Assembly (NCBI RefSeq): GCF_040267685.1
Contig: NZ_CP158367.1
Span: forward strand, 372,001-436,000
DNA length: 64,000 nucleotides
Direction of reading: 5' to 3'
From: Proteinivorax tanatarense
GTDB taxonomy: Bacteria > Bacillota > Proteinivoracia > Proteinivoracales > Proteinivoracaceae
The stretch's first letter is position 1; each line of letters starts with the position of its first letter. This document shows, piece by piece, positions 46,620 to 54,047 of the stretch. A program made the position numbers and the translations under genes. The notes under the pieces are model-generated. The model had not been told where the DNA came from, searched no databases, and worked only from the letters and a program-made list of their open reading frames with translations.

Positions 46620-47303
46620 ATGGCAAAACAGTTTTTTGATTTAGAAAGTGCAAGCTATATGTTTGAGAAGGAATTATTGGATTATATTAACAAAGGGGAT
46701 ACTACTAAAGCGGTAGAGATATTTAATGAGTTTGCGATGAGATTCACCGGTTTAACGAAAAACCGACTGCGAGGATTCAAAAATAATTTAATAGGTTTAA
46801 CTTCGCTAATCTCTTACCAGTTGATAGAACAAGGAGTTCCTGCCCACTGTGCTAAAAATAAAAATCAAACTTATATACAGATGATCGAGGATGCTGATTC
46901 AGAAAAAGAGACTATAAAAATAGGTGTAAAATTTATAATAGATTATATTCATATAGTCATATCCCAAAAACAAAATAAGGAATATAGCAGCCATATAAAA
47001 AAAGCTGTTGATTTTATGCACTGTCATTTAGAAGATGAATTAAGTTTGGATAAAGTTTCGCAATATGTAAATCTAAATAGGAGTTACTTTTCTAGTCAGT
47101 TCAAAAAAGAGATGGGAGTAACCTTTAATCAATACTTAATTAGTTTAAAAATAGAAAAAAGCAAATTTTACTTAGTCCATAGCGACAAATATATAATAGA
47201 CATAGCAGTTAAGTTAGGATTTAACAGCCAAAGCTATTTTTGCGCTATATTTAAAAAAAACACGGGACTTTCTCCAAAACAATTTAGAAACAGTCATTAC
47301 TAG
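46620..47303 (+). CDS. AraC-family regulator beside the siderophore operon
   Basis: A 227-residue transcription factor. The C-terminal AraC domain (about 128-227) has two helix-turn-helix units, SLDKVSQYVNLNRSYFSSQF and IDIAVKLGFNSQSYFCAIFKK, ending in the usual GLSPKQFR. The helical N-terminal half is not a typical sugar-binding cupin. Divergent placement, and a Fur-like box before each gene, suggest an iron- and perhaps siderophore-responsive activator of the importer. ATG at 46620 follows AAAGGTGG; a longer frame from 46557 would cover the Fur box. Confidence 0.9.
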   Translation: MAKQFFDLESASYMFEKELLDYINKGDTTKAVEIFNEFAMRFTGLTKNRLRGFKNNLIGLTSLISYQLIEQGVPAHCAKNKNQTYIQMIEDADSEKETIKIGVKFIIDYIHIVISQKQNKEYSSHIKKAVDFMHCHLEDELSLDKVSQYVNLNRSYFSSQFKKEMGVTFNQYLISLKIEKSKFYLVHSDKYIIDIAVKLGFNSQSYFCAIFKKNTGLSPKQFRNSHY

Positions 47304-47392
47304 ATACAACGGTAAGATTTTCTTCGATGACAATAATATTGTGTAATTGTCTTTTTGTTCCGTCGTTTTTATAGGGATTTTTCTCTTAAAAA

Positions 47393-47427
47393 CTTTTTAT
47401 GATAAGCACTAGCTAAGAGTTTTTTTG
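47393..47427 (+). terminator. Probable terminator after the AraC gene
   Basis: CTCTTA pairs with TAAGAG across a long loop and is followed by seven T residues. Confidence 0.6.
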
Positions 47428-47490
47428 TATGTAAAGAATTTAAATTAAAAGTTATAAAAAAGTGGTCGGTTTATTTTTGAAGTTATTTTA

Positions 47491-47530
47491 CCTAGCCAAT
47501 AATATATATAACATGGTTAATGGCATATGA
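47491..47530. repeat. Degenerate second copy of the 50.2 kb operator element
   Basis: GCCAATAATA, an 8-base spacer, then ATGGTTAATGGCATATGA, nearly identical to the element before the DUF5320 gene. The right arm TGGCATATG is intact; the left arm is degraded. No gene starts within 170 bases downstream. Confidence 0.75.
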
Positions 47531-47707
47531 AATATTGTAAAAAGATGTGAAATCCTCGTTTGGTATAGCTCCATATTTTCTGGGCTACCTCTTTTTTAAA
47601 CTCCTTACAATTATTTAGGGGTTTTATACAAAAAATTAAAATAGTCTAAAATTTAATTGACTTTCAACTGTATCTAGTGTATAGTTACAGTATAAGGAGG
47701 TGGGGGC

Positions 47708-48091
47708 TTGAATATACTTATTTCTAAGCTTTCTCAAACGCCTATTTACGAACAGATTGAAAAGCAAGTCAAAGAAAATATCTTATCTGGCAAAATAACG
47801 GCAGGTGAGCAGCTGCCTTCGATAAGGGGCCTTGCCCGAGAGTTAAAGGTAGGTATAATTACCGTTAAAAGAGCTTATGAAGAACTAGAAAAAGCCGGGA
47901 TAATAGTTAATATCCAAGGTAGAGGATCGTTTGTTAAGGATATTGATGTTAGTCAAATAAAAGTTATCCATTTAGAAATGTTACGCGAGCGGCTTGTTGA
48001 TATCAAAGATTTTTGTCAGGCTTCTGATATATCTATGGATGAACTTATGGAGGAAATCAAGTATTTATATGGAGGGGAAAAAGATGAGTGA
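47708..48091 (+). CDS. GntR-family regulator (YtrA subfamily)
   Basis: A 127-residue repressor with an N-terminal GntR winged helix (QTPIYEQIEKQVKENILSGK, GEQLPSIRGLARELKVGIIT) and a short C-terminal dimerisation tail instead of an effector domain, as in YtrA-type regulators. These usually control the ABC transporter encoded next to them. The start is TTG with AAGGAGGTG upstream. The ATPase gene begins inside its last codons. Confidence 0.92.
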   Translation: MNILISKLSQTPIYEQIEKQVKENILSGKITAGEQLPSIRGLARELKVGIITVKRAYEELEKAGIIVNIQGRGSFVKDIDVSQIKVIHLEMLRERLVDIKDFCQASDISMDELMEEIKYLYGGEKDE

Positions 48092-48953
48092 TAATGCGTT
48101 GGATGTTAAAGGCTTAAGTGCAACTGTTGGAGGTTTTAAACTGCAAGATATAAATTTATCGGTACAAAAGGGGACTATAATGGGGCTTATCGGTGAAAAC
48201 GGTGCTGGTAAAACTACTTTAATAAAGTCAATACTTAATAGGATTCAAAGGGAAAAAGGCAAGGTGTTTTTTCATGGTAAAGAATTAGTAGGAAATGAAA
48301 AAGCTATTAAAGCCAAGCTAGGTGTCGTTTTTGATGAAAACATCTACCCCGGTAGCTATAAACCTAAAAAAATATATAAAAGCTTTGCTCCTTTTTATAA
48401 AGGGAACTATGAAAAAAGGTTTTTCGAGCTGATGGAGCGGTTTAAGCTCGATCCTAATAAAAAGTTCATTGACTACTCGAAAGGAATGCAGGTTAAGTTT
48501 TCGATTGTTATGGCGCTGTTTCATGACCCGGACCTAATAATATTAGATGAGCCTACAGCAGGAATTGATCCAGTAGCTAGGACTGACATCTTAGACTTGG
48601 TTTTAGATATCATGCAAAACGAGGAAAAGTCAGTGTTATTTTCTACCCATATAACTACTGATCTTGAAAAGATTGCAGATTTTATAACCTTGATTGATAG
48701 AGGCAGAATTGTTTTTTCTGAGCAAAAAGATGAACTTTTAGATAGTTTTGCGGTAGTTAATGTTGAAGAATCGGCCATGACAGATACTCTCAGAGATAAC
48801 CTTATAGGGGTAAAGAAAAGTTTATTCGGCTATACAGGTTTGTCCTCAGACAAAGAAGTGCTTAACGGCTTAAGCGGGATAAAGTTGGCTAGGCCCACTA
48901 TTGAAGATATAATGGTTTATTCAAATGAAGTAGGTGGTGATATTTATGATTAG
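48084..48953 (+). CDS. ABC transporter ATPase of the YtrB/YhcG type
   Basis: A 289-residue ABC ATPase with Walker A GENGAGKTT, signature YSKGMQVKF (a divergent LSGGQ typical of this subfamily), Walker B LIILDEPTAGID and H-loop STHI. The C-terminal 80 residues are a family extension. ATG at 48084 follows GGAGGGG; an open frame further upstream overlaps the regulator gene and is not family-like. Works with the membrane protein that follows, probably in export or envelope stress. Confidence 0.94.
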   Translation: MSDNALDVKGLSATVGGFKLQDINLSVQKGTIMGLIGENGAGKTTLIKSILNRIQREKGKVFFHGKELVGNEKAIKAKLGVVFDENIYPGSYKPKKIYKSFAPFYKGNYEKRFFELMERFKLDPNKKFIDYSKGMQVKFSIVMALFHDPDLIILDEPTAGIDPVARTDILDLVLDIMQNEEKSVLFSTHITTDLEKIADFITLIDRGRIVFSEQKDELLDSFAVVNVEESAMTDTLRDNLIGVKKSLFGYTGLSSDKEVLNGLSGIKLARPTIEDIMVYSNEVGGDIYD

Positions 48954-49635
48954 AAGGTTTATAGCTTATCAAAGGCTATTGCTTAACTCCAGTTCGACAT
49001 ATAATACCAAGACAATATTTCTTGCGGGGCTATTTATTGGTTTTTTAATAAAATTTTTCGGTTTTGATTCGCTTTTTATGCTACCTTTTATTAGTCTAAT
49101 AATTATTCACCAAATAGTTGAAGGCCATAGAAAGTTGTATGAGCTGGTGCCAGTAAGTTCTTGGTATGCGGTAGTAAGTTTATTCGCGACAGCCTTGTTT
49201 ATGGTGCTATTTGTCCACGTTTTTATATTACTTGTTGTTATTATATTTATGGGAGGTTTCATGCTATTAGCGTGGTTTGGAGGAGCTGAAATCGGGATGG
49301 ACGGACCTACTGGACCGACGTTTGAGGCTACTGCTACTAGCGGGGAGAGTACCTTGTTTATGCTGCTAATGGTTATTCTAATACTCTTTATCGGTACAGC
49401 TATAGCTCTAATTAGAAATAAAAAGTGCAAAACTGTGGCTAATATAAGTGCATTTGGATTGCTAATGGGTTTTTTGTATTGGCTAAAGATATCGCTACCT
49501 ATCAATGGAGACTTTTATGAAAGCTTTACTGTAGCGCCACAAGCAGATTTATTGCTAATAGGTTTTGGAGTGATTACAGTTGTTGCTGTACCGCTGTCAA
49601 TAATAGCCGGACATAGGTTTTATAGCAGTTACTAG
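48946..49635 (+). CDS. ABC-2-like membrane partner of the GntR-ABC module
   Basis: A 229-residue membrane protein with about six helices, partner permease of the preceding ATPase, whose stop codon it overlaps. Between helices 4 and 5 there is an exposed loop rich in Gly and Thr (GMDGPTGPTFEATATSGES). The family is diverse and substrate cannot be named. ATG at 48946 follows GTAGGTGG. Confidence 0.85.
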   Translation: MIRRFIAYQRLLLNSSSTYNTKTIFLAGLFIGFLIKFFGFDSLFMLPFISLIIIHQIVEGHRKLYELVPVSSWYAVVSLFATALFMVLFVHVFILLVVIIFMGGFMLLAWFGGAEIGMDGPTGPTFEATATSGESTLFMLLMVILILFIGTAIALIRNKKCKTVANISAFGLLMGFLYWLKISLPINGDFYESFTVAPQADLLLIGFGVITVVAVPLSIIAGHRFYSSY

Positions 49636-49662
49636 TGATGATAAATTGCCATTGTCATCCTG

Positions 49663-49767
49663 CTTTTAGGCATACCCGAGGATCTAATACCTATGGGATA
49701 TCCTGATGAGGATAAAGGTAAAAATGATAGGTATTTAGAAGACCGGGTACATCAGAATAAATGTAAC
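49663..49767 (+). pseudogene. Nitroreductase 3'-end remnant
   Basis: In frame from 49663 it encodes LLGIPEDLIPMGYPDEDKG and then NDRYLEDRVHQNK, clearly homologous to the last 35 residues of the nitroreductase at 34.6 kb, with five residues deleted. The rest of the gene is missing, and a terminator resembling the intact gene's follows. Confidence 0.88.
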
Positions 49768-49800
49768 AAAAGAGCTGGCCACTTTAGGCCAGCTCTTTTT
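49767..49800. terminator. Terminator hairpin behind the nitroreductase remnant
   Basis: AAAAGAGCTGGCC-ACTTTA-GGCCAGCTCTTTTT, a relative of the terminator at 35.1 kb. Confidence 0.88.
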
Positions 49801-49845
49801 GGCTGTTTTATATACTATTATTGATTTAAAGGTATGCGCCTTAGT

Positions 49846-50181
49846 AATACTGAACTTAAACTTATTTAACTCCCAACTTCCATTGTCGTTTAAGCCTTTT
49901 TCATAAAAATTTACATTGCCGGACTTGTTAATTAAAATTACTGTTTTTATCCTCGTCCCATAGTTAGGAGTATCGATATGGATTGGGGAGAGCATGCGCT
50001 CTTTGTCAAGCGTAAGGCCTGTATCTGGTAAATTTTCATCTGGTGCAATTTCAGTATCGTCAAGTATTTCAAAAATCTGCGGGACAGAAAAACCTAGCTT
50101 TAATAGGAAAGATAGTCGGTTTTTGGCTTTAACATCTTTAGGCCAGTGTGTAATATCATTACTCTGTTTTTTTAGTATCAC
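49846..50181 (-). pseudogene. NRDE/TANGO2-like protein, C-terminal remnant
   Basis: The frame encodes THWPKDVKAKNRL, IAPDENLPDTGL, ERMLSPIHIDTPNYGTR and a final strand FKFSI, the second half of the NRDE (Ser/Thr-rich, TANGO2-like) family. The catalytic-looking N-terminal half with the NRDE motif is absent and no ribosome binding site precedes the GTG at 50181. The frame runs on to 49735 through the terminator, so the natural stop is lost too. Probably non-functional. Confidence 0.72.
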
Positions 50182-50193
50182 ACTCCGAGTTAT

Positions 50194-50222
50194 TTGACAT
50201 ATGCCAATAATACAACTATAAT
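50194..50222 (+). promoter_or_regulatory. Consensus sigma-A promoter of the DUF5320-Mrp operon
   Basis: Perfect TTGACA and TATAAT with 17-base spacing. Confidence 0.85.
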
Positions 50223-50239
50223 ATGGTTAATGGCATATG
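50198..50239. promoter_or_regulatory. Paired operator arms around the promoter
   Basis: CATATGCCA (50198-50206, in the spacer) and TGGCATATG (50231-50239, at the start point) are perfect inverted copies with centres 33 bases apart, about three helical turns. This layout suits a dimeric or looping repressor. The element recurs in degraded form near 47.5 kb. Confidence 0.75.
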
Positions 50240-50267
50240 ATAATAACAGCGAGAGGAGGTGACTGGG

Positions 50268-50516
50268 ATGCCTAATCTGGATGGAACAGGCCCAATATCA
50301 AATGTTTCAACAACTAGAAAAGGTTTTGGGATCTGTAATAATGATATTTTTGGCAGGCGGTACCAGAGAGCAGGTTTTGGCCGAAGAAGGAGGGCAAAAA
50401 GAGATTTCGGAAATAGCTTTGGTTTTGGCAAGAAAAAAGAAACCAATCTCAAAAGGCAAAAAGAGTTATTAGAAGCAAAACTTGAGTCTATTGATAAGCA
50501 GTTAGAAAGTCTATAG
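50268..50516 (+). CDS. DUF5320-type small protein
   Basis: An 82-residue protein beginning MPNLDGTGP, the DUF5320 opening (M-P-x-x-D-x-T-G-P), with an Arg/Gly/Phe-rich middle and a C-terminal coiled coil (QKELLEAKLESIDKQLESL). Members sit beside NifX-like and Mrp/NBP35 genes in clostridia, archaea and Desulfo-type bacteria; their function is not known. ATG at 50268 follows GAGAGGAGGTGA. Confidence 0.85.
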   Translation: MPNLDGTGPISNVSTTRKGFGICNNDIFGRRYQRAGFGRRRRAKRDFGNSFGFGKKKETNLKRQKELLEAKLESIDKQLESL

Positions 50517-50519
50517 TCT

Positions 50520-50552
50520 TCAGCTGGTCAAGGACATGCCTTGACCAGCTGA
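50520..50552 (+). other. Intercistronic hairpin
   Basis: CAGCTGGTCAAGG-ACATG-CCTTGACCAGCTG is a perfect 13-bp stem between the DUF5320 and NifX-like genes, followed by AAAAAGGAGG rather than T residues. It is more likely an mRNA processing or stability element than a terminator. Confidence 0.7.
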
Positions 50553-50569
50553 AAAAGGAGGAGTTTAGA

Positions 50570-50938
50570 ATGAAGGTAGTTATGCCTATGGAAGAAAAAT
50601 CATTAAAGGGCAGTGTTTGTGATTCGTTTGGCAGAGCTCCATATTTTTTGATATACGATACAGAAACAAAAAACGAAGACTTCTTTGAAAGTGTTGCCTC
50701 TAGAACACAAGGTGGAGCAGGAGTTATGACTGCACAAATTATTGCAGATAAAAAAGTAGATGCCGTGATTACACCTAGATGTGGAGAAAAGGCAGCAAAT
50801 GTTTTAAAGGCAGCTAAGATAGAGATTTTTAAATCTAATTCTCCTATAGCTCAAGAAAATATTGAAAGCTTTCAAGAAAAAAAATTAAATAAGCTAGAGG
50901 AAGTCCATAAGGGGTTTCACCATCATGGCGGAAGGTAA
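50570..50938 (+). CDS. NifX/NafY-like (MTH1175-type) dinitrogenase cofactor-binding family protein
   Basis: A 122-residue protein of the dinitrogenase iron-molybdenum cofactor-binding family: KGSVCDSFGRAPYFLIYD, GGAGVMTAQIIADKKVDAVI and a His-rich tail (HKGFHHHGGR). Without nitrogenase genes nearby it is better read as an MTH1175-type metal or Fe-S cluster carrier acting with the adjacent Mrp-type ATPases. The ATG follows AAAAAGGAGGAG. The next gene overlaps its end by 14 bases. Confidence 0.93.
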   Translation: MKVVMPMEEKSLKGSVCDSFGRAPYFLIYDTETKNEDFFESVASRTQGGAGVMTAQIIADKKVDAVITPRCGEKAANVLKAAKIEIFKSNSPIAQENIESFQEKKLNKLEEVHKGFHHHGGR

Positions 50939-51797
50939 GACTCAGATAGCTGTACTAAGTGGCAAGGGTGGCACAGGCAAGACAATGTTATCCGTTAACT
51001 TAGCTGCGGCGATAGAAAATTCACTTTATGTCGACTGTGATGTTGAAGAACCCAACGGTCATCTTTTTTTAAAGCCTAGCACCGAAAATGAAAAAAATGT
51101 ATTTGTTCAACATCCTAAAGTTTGTGAACAAAGTTGTAATGGGTGTCGCTTATGCGTAAAATTTTGTAATTTTAATGCCTTAGCATATATTCAGGAAAAA
51201 CTGATGGTTTTTGAAGATATATGTCACAGTTGTGGTGGTTGTGCTCTTGTATGTCCTCAGAAGGCTATATCAGAAGAAGATAGGACTATTGGCAAAATTA
51301 GTGAGGGCAAGTCACAAAATGTTAAAGTTTTAACAGGAGTTCTTAACCCCGGCGAGCAATCAGGGGTTCCGATAATTAGTGAGCTTGTAAAAATGTGTAG
51401 AAAAGAGGCTGGTACTACCATCATTGACTGCCCTCCAGGAAGCTCCTGTGTAGTTATGGATAGCATTAAAGATGCCGATTACTGTATTTTAGTAGCAGAG
51501 CCTACAATATTTGGGGCTTCTAATTTAGAAATGGTATATGAACTAGTGAAGTTGTTTAACAAACCTTTTGGTGTTGTACTTAATAAATGTTTAAAAGACA
51601 AAAATCCTGCAGAAGAATTTTGTAAAGAAAAAGGCATAACAGTAGTAGGAAAAATCCCTTTTGACCATAGACTAGGCAAGTTAAACGGTGATGGTCAGAT
51701 AGCTGTTAGAGAAAGTAAACTTTATAAAAGGATGTTTTCTGATTTATATGTTAGAGTAGCTAAGGAGGTAAAGCATGAAACAGTTATTAATCCTTAG
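50925..51797 (+). CDS. MinD/Mrp-type ATPase with inserted ferredoxin domain (copy 1)
   Basis: A 290-residue P-loop ATPase with the deviant Walker motif LSGKGGTGKT at the N-terminus and an inserted 2[4Fe-4S] domain (about 60-110): CEQSCNGCRLCVKFC and CHSCGGCALVCP. IIDCPPGSSC follows Walker A' style. Such ATPases are thought to assemble or transfer Fe-S clusters. It is the first of two adjacent paralogues that overlap by 23 bases and probably act as a pair. Confidence 0.94.
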   Translation: MAEGKTQIAVLSGKGGTGKTMLSVNLAAAIENSLYVDCDVEEPNGHLFLKPSTENEKNVFVQHPKVCEQSCNGCRLCVKFCNFNALAYIQEKLMVFEDICHSCGGCALVCPQKAISEEDRTIGKISEGKSQNVKVLTGVLNPGEQSGVPIISELVKMCRKEAGTTIIDCPPGSSCVVMDSIKDADYCILVAEPTIFGASNLEMVYELVKLFNKPFGVVLNKCLKDKNPAEEFCKEKGITVVGKIPFDHRLGKLNGDGQIAVRESKLYKRMFSDLYVRVAKEVKHETVINP

Positions 51798-52659
51798 TGG
51801 CAAAGGTGGAACCGGAAAAACAACGGTGGCTAGCGCTTTTATAAAATTGCATAACGCAAAAGTATACGCAGACTGCGATGTTGATGCACCCAATTTACAC
51901 CTTGTTACAAATCAGGGCATAAAACCTAAAAATAGTGATTATTATGGATTGCCGAAGGCTAAAATTGATAATTTACTATGTGCTAGATGTGGGATATGTA
52001 TTCAGCATTGCAGATTTGATGCAATTTATAAGGCAGAAGTCTATAAGGTAAATGAATATCAATGCGAGGGCTGTGGCGTTTGTGAACTAGTGTGCCCTAA
52101 CAAAGCTGTGACCTTACAACCTGATATAGCTGGACAGTTGACTCTTTACGATGATAGCGAGGTTTTTTCCACTGCACAACTAAAGATGGGCAGAGGAACC
52201 TCAGGACTGTTGGTTTCGGAGGTTAAAAAGCAGATTACCTCCCCTTCGATTAAAACTGATTTAGCTATTATCGATGGGTCGCCTGGTATTGGGTGTCCAG
52301 TTATTGCCTCTATAAAAGGGGTGGACATGGTACTTGTTGTAGCTGAACCTTCGGTTTCCGGTTTATCTGATATAAAACGTATCATCAAAACTGCAGAAAA
52401 GTTTCAGGTAAAAACAGCATTGTGTATCAATAAATACGATTTAAACCTAGAAAAAAGTAAAGAGATAGAACGCTACTGTGATAAAAAGCAAATCTTTTTT
52501 GCAGGACGAATTCCGTTTGATGGTAAAGCGGCAAAAGTAGTTAATAGCGGTAAAAGCATTGTGGATTGCGATGGTGAAGCAGCAGAAGCAATAAAGGATA
52601 TTTTTAATAGCGTTTATGGTAGGATAAATGGCTATAAACACACACCAAATGAAGATTAG
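51775..52659 (+). CDS. MinD/Mrp-type ATPase with inserted ferredoxin domain (copy 2)
   Basis: A 294-residue paralogue of the preceding protein, with LSGKGGTGKTT, cluster motifs CARCGICIQHC and CEGCGVCELVCP, and AIIDGSPGIGCP. The two differ enough to suggest a stable heterodimer rather than recent duplication. ATG follows TAAGGAGGTAAAG, inside the end of copy 1. Confidence 0.94.
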   Translation: MKQLLILSGKGGTGKTTVASAFIKLHNAKVYADCDVDAPNLHLVTNQGIKPKNSDYYGLPKAKIDNLLCARCGICIQHCRFDAIYKAEVYKVNEYQCEGCGVCELVCPNKAVTLQPDIAGQLTLYDDSEVFSTAQLKMGRGTSGLLVSEVKKQITSPSIKTDLAIIDGSPGIGCPVIASIKGVDMVLVVAEPSVSGLSDIKRIIKTAEKFQVKTALCINKYDLNLEKSKEIERYCDKKQIFFAGRIPFDGKAAKVVNSGKSIVDCDGEAAEAIKDIFNSVYGRINGYKHTPNED

Positions 52660-52695
52660 ATTTATAAAAAGTATTTGCAAACGAGGAGGATTTAA

Positions 52696-53898
52696 ATGGA
52701 TACAAGCTGTAATGTAAAAAGAGAAAATGAAAACCAAACAATAGAAGACTTAAAAGCAGAATTACATCCTAAAAGTAATGTAAAAAAAGTAATCGGTATA
52801 GTAAGTGGTAAAGGAGGGGTAGGCAAGTCTTTAGTGACCTCAATGTTAGCTGTCAGCATGAAAAACAAAGGCTATAAAACTGCTATTTTAGACGCTGACA
52901 TAACAGGTCCGTCTATCCCAAAAATGTTTGGGCTAAAAGGACATGTCGTTGGAAATGAGAAAGAAATAAAACCTGCCAAAAGTAAAGAAGGGATAGACAT
53001 TATGTCTATAAATTTATTGTTAGAAAAAGATACTGATCCAGTGATTTGGCGGGGGCCGATTATAGGCAATATAGTAAAACAATTTTGGACAGACGTCATA
53101 TGGGAAGATATTGATTATATGTTTATAGACATGCCACCTGGAACCGGTGACGTGCCTCTTACAGCTTTTCAATCTTTAGATATAGATGGAATCGTTATAG
53201 TAACATCACCTCAAGAACTTGTTTCTATGATAGTATCTAAAGCTGTCACTATGGCTGACAAGATGAATATACCTATTTTAGGGTTGGTAGAAAATATGGC
53301 ATATTTTAAATGCTCTAAATGTGATAACGAGCATAAAATATTTGGTGAAAGCGATATTAAAAAGATTGCGGCAAAGTATAATATCCAATCTATTGCTAGA
53401 CTACCTATTGAACCTAAAATAGCTTCTGCCTGTGACAACGGTGAGATAGAAACCATAGATCCCTTGTGGCTTAATCCTATCATACCAAGCTTAAAACTAG
53501 ATAAAAGCAAACAGACAAAAGGAGATGGAAAAATGACACAAAAGATTGCCATAGCTAGTGAAAAAGATCTTGTTTCTGGCCATTTTGGGCATTGTGAAGG
53601 TTTTAGTATTTATGATATAAAAGAAGGCAAAATTGACAAAAAAGAATTTGTTCCAAACCCCGGGCATAGACCAGGGTTTTTACCTAACTTTTTGAACGAA
53701 CAAGGAGTAAACATAATTATTTCAGGTGGAATGGGACAAAGTGCTATTAACATTTTTAATGAGAAAGGGATACAAGTAATTACAGGTGCCACAGGAAATG
53801 TTAATAATGTTATAAAAGAGTATTTAGAAGGAAACCTTAGATCCACTGGCTCTGTTTGCCGTGAGCATAATTATGCAGGCGAATGTGAAGAGCATTAA
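52696..53898 (+). CDS. Mrp/NBP35-type ATPase fused to a NifX-like domain
   Basis: A 400-residue fusion. Residues about 1-275 form an Mrp/ApbC ATPase: VSGKGGVGKSLV, MFIDMPPGTGDVPLT and CSKCDNEHKIFG, whose CxxC would hold a bridging Fe-S cluster in the dimer. From about residue 280 a NifX/MTH1175-like domain begins (MTQKIAIASEKDLVSGHFGH, GGMGQSAINIFNEKGI). At the join, AAAGGAG precedes ATG at 53533, so the second domain could also be made alone. ATG at 52696 follows CGAGGAGG. Last gene of the operon; a delivery factor for Fe-S clusters is the best guess. Confidence 0.93.
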   Translation: MDTSCNVKRENENQTIEDLKAELHPKSNVKKVIGIVSGKGGVGKSLVTSMLAVSMKNKGYKTAILDADITGPSIPKMFGLKGHVVGNEKEIKPAKSKEGIDIMSINLLLEKDTDPVIWRGPIIGNIVKQFWTDVIWEDIDYMFIDMPPGTGDVPLTAFQSLDIDGIVIVTSPQELVSMIVSKAVTMADKMNIPILGLVENMAYFKCSKCDNEHKIFGESDIKKIAAKYNIQSIARLPIEPKIASACDNGEIETIDPLWLNPIIPSLKLDKSKQTKGDGKMTQKIAIASEKDLVSGHFGHCEGFSIYDIKEGKIDKKEFVPNPGHRPGFLPNFLNEQGVNIIISGGMGQSAINIFNEKGIQVITGATGNVNNVIKEYLEGNLRSTGSVCREHNYAGECEEH

Positions 53899-53920
53899 AG
53901 TTGGCACAACCTGCTTTTTA

Positions 53921-53957
53921 AACGGGGCTGTCTCAGTTACTTGAGACAGCCCCGTTT
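53921..53957. terminator. Intrinsic terminator of the DUF5320-Mrp operon
   Basis: AACGGGGCTGTCTCA pairs with TGAGACAGCCCCGTT, followed by T. The same GGGGCTGTCTC stem core recurs in the terminator at 60.95 kb. Confidence 0.92.
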
Positions 53958-53960
53958 CAT

Positions 53961-53989
53961 TTGACAACGGCTTTATGGTACATTATAAT
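53961..53989 (+). promoter_or_regulatory. Consensus sigma-A promoter of the RND-TetR operon
   Basis: Perfect TTGACA and TATAAT with 17-base spacing. The -10 box is the left end of the 48-bp palindrome. Confidence 0.88.
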
Positions 53990-54031
53990 TTACATTACTG
54001 ACCGACCAGTCGGTCAGTAATGTAAATTATA
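53984..54031. promoter_or_regulatory. 48-bp palindromic TetR-type operator
   Basis: Two perfect 23-base arms around a CA centre. The core TGACCGACCAGTCGGTCA matches the TGACYGAC-type operators of many TetR regulators, and the arms extend outward to include the -10 box. The regulator encoded downstream is the obvious ligand-responsive repressor. Confidence 0.9.
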
Positions 54032-54047
54032 GAAATGGAGTGAAAAT

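Noticed and set aside
50570-53898. Nitrogenase accessory operon
   Set aside because: NifX-like domains and Mrp ATPases occur without nifHDK, nifB or nifE/N; better read as a general Fe-S/MTH1175 cluster.
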